From positions 1 to 37,919 of the IMG/VR virus record IMGVR_UViG_3300023301_000035: 37,919 nucleotides of DNA; one strand, 5' to 3'. The stretch comes from a virus. The notes under the pieces were generated by a model that did not search any database, was not told the DNA's origin, and was given only the letters and a program-made list of their open reading frames with translations. A program made the translations under genes and the position numbers. Within the stretch, counting starts at the first letter, position 1. Every line of letters begins with the position of its first letter. Shown here one piece after another: positions 1 to 4,216 of this stretch.

Positions 1-152
1 TAAATGAAGCTGTGGTAGCGGTCAATACAGCGCTTAATGGCTGATAAATAGTATCGAAATACGTCTTTAGAGCCAGTTTGATGTTGGCCCAGGTAATCTT
101 TTTGTCAGTTCCAGTAGCAGCGTCACCTGTATCTGAAACGTCTGTAGTCATG
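1..152. repeat. Left copy of 152-bp terminal repeat
   Basis: Positions 1-152 match 37768-37919 in the same orientation except at 127 (C/T), 137 (A/C) and 140 (G/A). Both copies lie inside a minus-strand tail-fibre reading frame. Joining the two ends directly creates a stop (TTT ACA TGA), while overlapping the copies gives one continuous fibre frame. This is most simply the overlap of a circular or permuted genome assembled from a mixed population. A true direct terminal repeat or an intragenic tandem repeat is less likely. Confidence 0.85.
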
Positions 153-208
153 TATAAATCACCGTCAGCTGGTGAACTCAGTTCGTTTCTGTCAGGTAGT
201 ATTGCCAT
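1..208 (-). CDS. Tail fibre protein, N-terminal part (runs off the left edge)
   Basis: The frame starts at the ATG at 208-206 and reads leftward off the window. The N-terminus begins MAILPDRNELSSPADG, followed by a segment equal to the start of the frame at the right end (36965-37919), with one G/S difference. Merged, the protein would be about 336 aa. The motif KKITWANIKLALKTYFDTIY resembles repeats seen in trimeric phage fibre proteins. There is no Shine-Dalgarno site; a TATAAT box lies exactly 8 nt upstream of the ATG, so a leaderless mRNA is predicted. Role inferred: distal tail fibre or adhesin shaft. Confidence 0.7.
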   Translation of the reverse strand, partial: MAILPDRNELSSPADGDLYMTTDVSDTGDAATGTDKKITWANIKLALKTYFDTIYQPLSAVLTATTASF

Positions 209-222
209 ATATAAATATTATA
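209..222 (-). promoter_or_regulatory. TATAAT -10 box 8 nt before the fibre start
   Basis: TATAAT on the minus strand at 222-217, then 8 nt, then the ATG of the fibre gene. Unlike most other members of this promoter class, it is not preceded by TGN (GGG here). The spacing puts the transcript start at or next to the ATG. Confidence 0.55.
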
Positions 223-400
223 CCCTATTTTTATCAACCCAAACGCCAGCAGCTGTGGCTTGTGCGAAAACAAAATCTTGACCATTAGAAAATACAAAAT
301 CAGTACCGTTGGAAAACACAAAGTCTATTTCTGGTGTACCAGCAATATTTTTATCAGACCAAATCCCTGTATTTTTTACTTTGTCTACGAAATCAACCAT
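218..400 (-). CDS. Small protein with DFVFSNG repeats (60 aa)
   Basis: Start chosen at the ATG at 400-398 because an extended -10 box ends 7 nt upstream; the upstream in-frame ATG at 421 lies on the far side of that box. The product is 60 aa with a threefold short repeat (DFVFSNG, DFVFSNG, DFVFAQ) flanked by IWSDKN and VWVDKN, so the chain looks like repeating beta strands. It lies directly before the fibre gene on the same strand, and its stop overlaps the -10 box of that gene. A fibre-associated or structural accessory protein is plausible; no family is recognised with certainty. Confidence 0.6.
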   Translation of the reverse strand: MVDFVDKVKNTGIWSDKNIAGTPEIDFVFSNGTDFVFSNGQDFVFAQATAAGVWVDKNRV

Positions 401-416
401 TAACAAAATTATAACA
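401..416 (-). promoter_or_regulatory. Extended -10 promoter, leaderless type
   Basis: Minus-strand TGT-TATAAT (416-408) followed by 7 nt and the ATG at 400. It lies just past the terminator hairpin at 423-445, so it starts a fresh transcript for the 60-aa gene and the fibre. Confidence 0.6.
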
Positions 417-422
417 TACAAA

Positions 423-445
423 AAAGATGGGTTATGCCCATCTTT
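423..445 (-). terminator. Rho-independent terminator of the left operon
   Basis: Stem AAAGATGGG / CCCATCTTT (9 bp) with loop 432-436. Read on the minus strand it is followed by a run of T (TTTTTTG). The stop codon of the 64-aa gene (434-432) lies in the loop. Confidence 0.8.
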
Positions 446-626
446 CGTTTATCTTTTTGATTGTATCTTCAGTGTACATTTTGGCTGGGCCATGAGCTGT
501 CTCTTTTACCGTGTGTGAGTAACGAGCAAGTACGTTGGAAACGCTGGCCTTGTCTTTGTATGGTGCGCCGGTGTTTGTAAGTAGTAGTTCGTTGCGAAAG
601 ATTTCTCCAATTGTGTATTCGTTCAT
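432..626 (-). CDS. Hypothetical protein, 64 aa
   Basis: Last gene of the operon that starts at promoter 1860-1888. The 64-aa product (MNEYTIGEIFRNELLLTN...) is soluble, mixed-charge and without transmembrane segments; I recognise no family. The upstream gene stops 4 nt away with no Shine-Dalgarno site between them, suggesting coupled re-initiation. Its stop codon sits in the loop of the terminator hairpin, a compact operon end. Confidence 0.65.
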   Translation of the reverse strand: MNEYTIGEIFRNELLLTNTGAPYKDKASVSNVLARYSHTVKETAHGPAKMYTEDTIKKINERWA

Positions 627-629
627 AAG

Positions 630-812
630 TTATTTTAGGTTTAAGATTTCTTCTACGGTTTTGAATTTTCTGATAATTTTGATTGCATCAGCAACACCAT
701 CAAGATAAGTGCTAAATTCCTGTTTAGGAAACGTAAAGCTGCCATCTTTTTCAGTCTCTAGACAAGCATTTTGTAGCTTATACAAATCTCTGATTTCTTT
801 TTTTGTTGCCAT
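630..812 (-). CDS. Hypothetical protein, 60 aa
   Basis: Begins MATKKEIRDLYKLQNACLET and is a predicted soluble helical protein. It starts 2 nt after the stop of the 52-aa gene (815) and ends 3 nt before the next ATG (626), so it is tightly packed in the left operon. No recognisable family; existence is supported by operon packing. Confidence 0.65.
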   Translation of the reverse strand: MATKKEIRDLYKLQNACLETEKDGSFTFPKQEFSTYLDGVADAIKIIRKFKTVEEILNLK

Positions 813-814
813 AA

Positions 815-973
815 TCAGTTTGTTAGTTGTGCGAATAATTTCTTCTTGTACCCTTCAGCTTCACGCCAGTTTCTGAAAATATCACCAGCAGTATCTTTGA
901 AATAGACTTCATAATACTGCTGGTGACCAATCAGAATTTGCCTGGTGGCTATCCAGTGCCAACTTCTAGGCAT
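815..973 (-). CDS. Hypothetical protein, 52 aa
   Basis: ATG at 973-971, stop TGA at 817-815. The 52-aa product starts MPRSWHWIATRQ and is rich in aromatic and basic residues. Its start overlaps the end of the upstream gene by 8 nt and its stop is 2 nt from the next ATG, filling an otherwise empty 150-bp gap in the operon. No family recognised. Confidence 0.6.
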   Translation of the reverse strand: MPRSWHWIATRQILIGHQQYYEVYFKDTAGDIFRNWREAEGYKKKLFAQLTN

Positions 974-1508
974 CAGTTTTTAGTTTAGCAACCAAGTTGT
1001 CTACGAATGCTGAAGCTTCTTCATTGTTGTAGAAAACAACTTCAATCTGAATTGACCTGTATGAATTTGTTACTTCAAATTCTGTCCCTTTCAATTTTAA
1101 TCCAAGAGAATAAGCCAGTTTGGAACGCTCCTCATTTCTCTTTTTTTGACATCTCATATCTTCAGCATATCGTTTGTACTTATCGAATGAACAGATTGCT
1201 TTACTGAGAAGTTTTTCGATACTGATTTCACCTTCATCATTTGATTGAATAAATGATTTTGGTCCTGACTTGTTTTCAAAATAAATTCGAAACTTCTTAC
1301 TACCATAGTCATAGCAGGATTCATTCATCACACTGATTTCAAAAGGGTAACTAGAGTCACCCCCTGACCAAGGGGATTGAATCTTGGCGACTTTGTTTTC
1401 AGTGAACAATTTTTCTAAAGCTAGTGTAGTTTCAGAATTGTCTACAGTCTCATAATCACTACCCATTCGGGTTTTTCCAGTTTTAAATGTTGCGGTAAAT
1501 GTTTTCAT
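966..1508 (-). CDS. Hypothetical protein, 180 aa
   Basis: Starts MKTFTATFKTGKTRMG; soluble, mixed alpha/beta, with a Lys/Arg-rich middle (around residues 105-130, including RCQKKRNEER). Starts 2 nt after the preceding stop (TAA-TT-ATG) with no Shine-Dalgarno site. The first four residues (MKTF) match the 107-aa gene at 2200-2523, but no wider similarity is visible. Second gene of the operon driven from 1860-1888. Function unknown. Confidence 0.7.
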   Translation of the reverse strand: MKTFTATFKTGKTRMGSDYETVDNSETTLALEKLFTENKVAKIQSPWSGGDSSYPFEISVMNESCYDYGSKKFRIYFENKSGPKSFIQSNDEGEISIEKLLSKAICSFDKYKRYAEDMRCQKKRNEERSKLAYSLGLKLKGTEFEVTNSYRSIQIEVVFYNNEEASAFVDNLVAKLKTDA

Positions 1509-1510
1509 AA

Positions 1511-1801
1511 TTAGTCTTGGTTAACTGGTGAAACAGTGTGGTTGATAATGGTTTGTAGTAAATGGTTGTAGTCACCTGACTGAGCTTCAGTCATTACTTT
1601 CTCGATTGCTGATAGTGAGCAGCCATTTTTACGAGCAAGCTTAGTGAACCGGCCCAGGATAGCGAAAGCATTTCCATCTTCACCTTCAAGCTGCATAGGT
1701 ACTTCTAAACTTTCTACTTCAACGTAGTCACTTAGTTCCAGGATAGGTACTTGGGTGACGATTTCGCCGGTCTTGGTGTTTTTAAATAGTTGTGATGTCA
1801 T
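1511..1801 (-). CDS. Hypothetical protein, 96 aa
   Basis: Start chosen at the ATG at 1801-1799, because the longer frame reads through the promoter at 1860-1888 and would need a start upstream of the transcript. The 96-aa product begins MTSQLFKNTKTGEIVTQVPI and is acidic, with a C-terminal helical half. First gene of a five-gene operon ending at the terminator 423-445. Its about 52-nt leader begins with a stem-loop shared with two other leaders. No Shine-Dalgarno site. Function unknown. Confidence 0.7.
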   Translation of the reverse strand: MTSQLFKNTKTGEIVTQVPILELSDYVEVESLEVPMQLEGEDGNAFAILGRFTKLARKNGCSLSAIEKVMTEAQSGDYNHLLQTIINHTVSPVNQD

Positions 1802-1859
1802 AATTTTGATTTGGTTTAAGTGGTTAATTGGAGAAGGTCTTTCCCAACCTTCTATACTA
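1802..1859 (-). promoter_or_regulatory. 5' leader with 5'-terminal stem-loop (copy A)
   Basis: On the minus strand the RNA would start near 1853 with AGAAGGT, an 8-nt loop and ACCTTCT (1853-1847 / 1838-1832), a 7-bp stem beginning 6 nt after the -10 box. The later part, CACTTAAACCAAAT, recurs in the leaders at 2766-2816 and 3911-3962. Confidence 0.6.
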
Positions 1860-1888
1860 AGTATATCACAGTTGGCAACGGTTTGCAA
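1860..1888 (-). promoter_or_regulatory. Promoter copy A with dyad in spacer
   Basis: Minus strand: -35 TTGCAA (1888-1883), 17-bp spacer containing GTTGCCAAC, -10 TATACT (1865-1860). Near-identical to copies at 2823, 3651 and 3882. The dyad in the spacer is a likely regulator site. Confidence 0.8.
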
Positions 1889-1891
1889 GCT

Positions 1892-2197
1892 TTATCTTTC
1901 AGACATTAAGATGTTCACATCTTGTTTAGCGCTACGTAGTGCTTCAAACAGCATGGTGTGAATCCTGTCTAGCAGCTCCATTGAATGGATATTGATTGCG
2001 CCGTCTTGAAATACAGTAGTGTAATCATTTAGTGACTGAGCGCACAATAGCGAGAATTTTTGGTCTGCACCGCTGGCTGATAATGTTTCTTGGTAGTAGA
2101 CAGTCAACCAGTCCCGGTCAAGAGTCCACTTCATCTGGCCTTTCTTAATTTGAGTAAAGAAGAATTGGTCCATGAATTTTTCTATTTGGATTTTCAT
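1892..2197 (-). CDS. Hypothetical protein, 101 aa
   Basis: Begins MKIQIEKFMDQFFFTQIKKG, predicted soluble and mainly helical. Third and last gene of the operon from promoter 2823-2851; starts 2 nt after the preceding stop (TAA-TT-ATG). Its stop lies only 3 nt from the -35 box of promoter copy A, so transcription can read into the next operon. No obvious terminator between. Function unknown. Confidence 0.7.
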   Translation of the reverse strand: MKIQIEKFMDQFFFTQIKKGQMKWTLDRDWLTVYYQETLSASGADQKFSLLCAQSLNDYTTVFQDGAINIHSMELLDRIHTMLFEALRSAKQDVNILMSER

Positions 2198-2199
2198 AA

Positions 2200-2523
2200 T
2201 TAGTTTTGAGTTAGAAACTGAGTTTGTATTTTCTCTTCTACGCTACTCAGTGAATTGGTAATGTCTTGGTCAGTGTAACCTTCTTCATTTTCTGCATAAG
2301 GGTCAACGAAATCATTGTCAATGTGTTGAACCTGAGCGTTTTGGATTGCTTGCATCACTACGCCATATTCCAAATCTGTAAGTGTTGGATTGCTAGTGAC
2401 TTCACGCACAATCACTTCTTCAGAATGGTTGCAATAGTTCTGGCAATAAGTGACAGCGTCTGATAAGTTTTCTTTTTGGATGTACGACACATTTTTGCCG
2501 TTGATGATGATGAATGTTTTCAT
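2200..2523 (-). CDS. Hypothetical protein, 107 aa
   Basis: Begins MKTFIIINGKNVSYIQKENL, which reads as a short beta hairpin followed by helices, with an acidic C-terminal half. Middle gene of the operon from promoter copy B, separated by 2 nt from both neighbours (TAATTATG junctions). No family recognised. Confidence 0.7.
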   Translation of the reverse strand: MKTFIIINGKNVSYIQKENLSDAVTYCQNYCNHSEEVIVREVTSNPTLTDLEYGVVMQAIQNAQVQHIDNDFVDPYAENEEGYTDQDITNSLSSVEEKIQTQFLTQN

Positions 2524-2525
2524 AA

Positions 2526-2765
2526 TTATTTTAGTGGGTTATAGTCGTCTTGTAAGATTGTTCGGATAGCTTCACGGTCAACGCTGTCACCTTCAAACGG
2601 TTTGCCTGACTCGATGTACTGCATAGTTGCTTGATGGATTTGAGTGATGGTCACACCACCGCCTTCAAAATCGTTTGCATAAATGCCCACACCCTTGCCG
2701 TAGAAACTGTAAACGTAATTAACGAATTCAAAGATTTTAAATTTTGTGATTGAATCTTTTGTCAT
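2526..2765 (-). CDS. Hypothetical protein, 79 aa
   Basis: First gene after promoter copy B. The 79-aa product has a conserved-looking core, GKGVGIYANDFEGGGVT, followed by a helix and an acidic tail. The leader carries the shared stem-loop and a stretch running into the ATG that is nearly identical to the leader of the plus-strand gene at 3963. No Shine-Dalgarno site. Function unknown. Confidence 0.7.
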   Translation of the reverse strand: MTKDSITKFKIFEFVNYVYSFYGKGVGIYANDFEGGGVTITQIHQATMQYIESGKPFEGDSVDREAIRTILQDDYNPLK

Positions 2766-2816
2766 AATGATGATTTGGTTTAAGTGATAATTGGAGAAGG
2801 TCCTGCCTAACCCTCT
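2766..2816 (-). promoter_or_regulatory. 5' leader with 5'-terminal stem-loop (copy B)
   Basis: Stem 2816-2810 / 2801-2795 (AGAGGGT with ACCTTCT, one G-U pair), loop 8 nt, starting 6 nt after the -10 box as in copies A and C. The stem sequence differs from copy A but pairing is kept. Confidence 0.6.
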
Positions 2817-2822
2817 ATACTT

Positions 2823-2851
2823 AGTATAGCACGGTTGCCAACCGTTTGCAA
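2823..2851 (-). promoter_or_regulatory. Promoter copy B with dyad in spacer
   Basis: Minus strand: -35 TTGCAA (2851-2846), 17-bp spacer, -10 TATACT (2828-2823). The spacer centre reads GTTGGCAAC, the complement-swapped form of the GTTGCCAAC in copies A, D and E, so the dyad symmetry is kept. Confidence 0.8.
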
Positions 2852-2866
2852 GCTATATTATAGAAA

Positions 2867-2890
2867 TGACACAACTATTATGTCGTGTCA
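2867..2890. other. TGACAC/GTGTCA inverted repeat after the 215-aa gene
   Basis: TGACAC (2867-2872) and GTGTCA (2885-2890) form a 6-bp stem with a 12-nt loop, between the 2903 stop and promoter copy B. It may act as a weak terminator. The half-site equals the hexamer of the origin candidate at 19473-19759. Confidence 0.35.
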
Positions 2891-2902
2891 AATCTATGGT
2901 TT

Positions 2903-3550
2903 CTAGTGACCGTAACCAGCAGCGGTTTGGTACTTTGGTTTACCAACCCATAGTGAACCACTTTTGTAGCCATTGAATGAAACGTGTGTACCATCTTTCA
3001 CCCGGTACGTGCCATTCTCTTGTGAACGGTAACCTTCAGTGATGAAAGAATCTTTCACCGGCATGAGCGTATCTGAGTAGTCAGAATTTGATTCAACTCT
3101 TGAAGCATAAATGCGCATTAGTTCAACCGTTCGCTTGCCTGAAGTCTTGACCACTTGAAAGAAGTCAATGTTTGTCTGGTCGTACCCCCAAGATGTGTAG
3201 AGAATATCTCCAACTACTAGTGTTGATGGTTGCTCAGAAACTGACTTGCGGATAGCTTTTCTTTTTGATTCATTCTCAACATTCTGAACAATAGAATTGA
3301 TTTTCAGTTCACGTGATTCAACTGAATGAAATCGACAGTGAATCAATGGCTTGTTAGATTTTCCAACAAACAGCATCAGTGATGGGTTACCATTTGATTC
3401 GTACTTGTAAGCTACGATGCCACTTTCAGTAGCGAACAGCTCGTGTTCGATGTCAGTGAACCTTGCCACATACATTCCACGTGTCACTGAGAATTTGCGA
3501 ACGCTTGCTACGTTGCTGTTAAGTTTTTGTACTAATTCTTGTGTTGTCAT
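2903..3550 (-). CDS. Phage hypothetical protein with GDILYTSWGYDQTN motif (215 aa)
   Basis: Start set at the ATG at 3550-3548, downstream of promoter copy C; longer frames would cross the promoter. The C-terminal half (about residues 112-215) contains GDILYTSWGYDQTNIDFFQV, a signature I recall from uncharacterised phage and plasmid proteins that carry a compact beta domain of unknown role. The N-terminal half (MTTQELVQKLNSNVASVRKF...) resembles a separate alpha/beta module. Single-gene transcript with the shared stem-loop leader. Function unknown. Confidence 0.75.
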   Translation of the reverse strand: MTTQELVQKLNSNVASVRKFSVTRGMYVARFTDIEHELFATESGIVAYKYESNGNPSLMLFVGKSNKPLIHCRFHSVESRELKINSIVQNVENESKRKAIRKSVSEQPSTLVVGDILYTSWGYDQTNIDFFQVVKTSGKRTVELMRIYASRVESNSDYSDTLMPVKDSFITEGYRSQENGTYRVKDGTHVSFNGYKSGSLWVGKPKYQTAAGYGH

Positions 3551-3602
3551 AATTTTATTTTTGTTTAATTGTTTAATTGGAGAAGGCTTTTCGCAACCTT
3601 CT
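3551..3602 (-). promoter_or_regulatory. 5' leader with 5'-terminal stem-loop (copy C)
   Basis: Stem 3602-3596 / 3587-3581 (AGAAGGT with GCCTTCT, closing G-U pair), 8-nt loop, 6 nt after the -10 box. Same geometry as copies A and B. Confidence 0.6.
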
Positions 3603-3608
3603 ATATAC

Positions 3609-3637
3609 AGTATATACCCATTGGCAACTGTTGTCAA
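3609..3637 (-). promoter_or_regulatory. Promoter copy C
   Basis: Minus strand: -35 TTGACA (3637-3632), 17-bp spacer with GTTGCCAAT, -10 TATACT (3614-3609). Divergent from copy D, with 13 bp between the -35 boxes. Confidence 0.8.
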
Positions 3638-3650
3638 GCTTTTTAACCCC

Positions 3651-3679
3651 TTGCAAACCGTTGCCAACTGTGCTATACT
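3651..3679 (+). promoter_or_regulatory. Promoter copy D
   Basis: Plus strand: -35 TTGCAA (3651-3656), 17-bp spacer with GTTGCCAAC, -10 TATACT (3674-3679). Drives the 41-aa membrane peptide. Confidence 0.8.
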
Positions 3680-3754
3680 ATAGGTACAAGTAAGGAACAC
3701 TCCTGCACTCAGGTCGAGCCAATTTTATCAGCACCAATAATTCAAACTACAATT

Positions 3755-3880
3755 ATGAAAAAATTCAACTACAAAAAATTCTGGAAAAAGTATTTCATAA
3801 AACTAACTATGAAAATCTTTGACCTACTATTCTTGCTAGGCATTGGGTCAGCCATGGGCTTCCAACTCATCCGCTACTAG
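3755..3880 (+). CDS. Small basic membrane peptide, 41 aa
   Basis: ATG at 3755, stop TAG at 3878-3880. The N-terminal part is strongly basic (KKFNYKKFWKKYFIK) and the C-terminal part is one hydrophobic helix (IFDLLFLLGIGSAMGF), giving an N-in single-pass membrane peptide. It has its own promoter (copy D) and about 70 nt of leader, and ends right at the next promoter. No family recognised. Possible roles include host membrane takeover or superinfection exclusion; this is a guess. Confidence 0.55.
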   Translation: MKKFNYKKFWKKYFIKLTMKIFDLLFLLGIGSAMGFQLIRY

Positions 3881-3881
3881 C

Positions 3882-3910
3882 TTGCAAACCGTTGCCAACT
3901 GTGATATACT
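3882..3910 (+). promoter_or_regulatory. Promoter copy E
   Basis: Plus strand: -35 TTGCAA (3882-3887), 17-bp spacer with GTTGCCAAC, -10 TATACT (3905-3910). Starts 2 bases after the preceding stop codon. Confidence 0.8.
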
Positions 3911-3962
3911 TAGTATGTAGTCAGGTGGCTGCCACAATTATCACTTAAACCAAATCATCATT

Positions 3963-4094
3963 ATGAAGAAACAAAAAACACCAGAACAAATAATTGCCTT
4001 TCAAGAAAAGAACAAAAAGCATATTTCACTATTTGTTCAAGGTTTGAACCGGCAAGTTGCCCGGCGCATGAAAGAGAAGGGTGAAAAAAACTAA
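3963..4094 (+). CDS. Small basic protein, 43 aa (paralogue of 4091-4216)
   Basis: ATG at 3963, stop at 4092-4094. 43 aa, highly charged, with core KKHISLFVQGLN. The convergent gene at 4091-4216 encodes KRHAQIFVRGLN in the same relative place, so the two are probably paralogues. It is transcribed from promoter copy E; the last bases of its leader equal those of the 79-aa gene (2765). It overlaps its convergent partner by 4 bp. Function unknown; a nucleic-acid-binding or regulatory peptide is possible from its charge. Confidence 0.55.
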   Translation: MKKQKTPEQIIAFQEKNKKHISLFVQGLNRQVARRMKEKGEKN

Positions 4095-4216
4095 TTCTTA
4101 GTTTCCTTTTTCTCGTCAACTTTAGAGTCATTAAGACCACGCACAAAAATTTGAGCGTGTCTTTTTTGTTTAGCTTTTGCTCGTGCGAGCAATTCTTTAT
4201 TCAATGTAACCGGCAT
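4091..4216 (-). CDS. Small basic protein, 41 aa (paralogue of 3963-4094)
   Basis: ATG at 4216-4214 lies inside the last 20 bases of the 904-aa virion gene in another frame, so translation is probably coupled to it. The product begins MPVTLNKELLARAKAKQKRH and carries IFVRGLN like the convergent 43-aa gene. It is the last gene of the long virion transcript and meets the plus-strand transcript tail to tail. Function unknown. Confidence 0.5.
   Translation of the reverse strand: MPVTLNKELLARAKAKQKRHAQIFVRGLNDSKVDEKKETKN

Noticed and set aside
3682-3754. Same 5' stem-loop in the transcript from promoter copy D
   Set aside because: Only a 4-bp CCTG/CAGG stem away from the predicted start is visible; not comparable to copies A-C.
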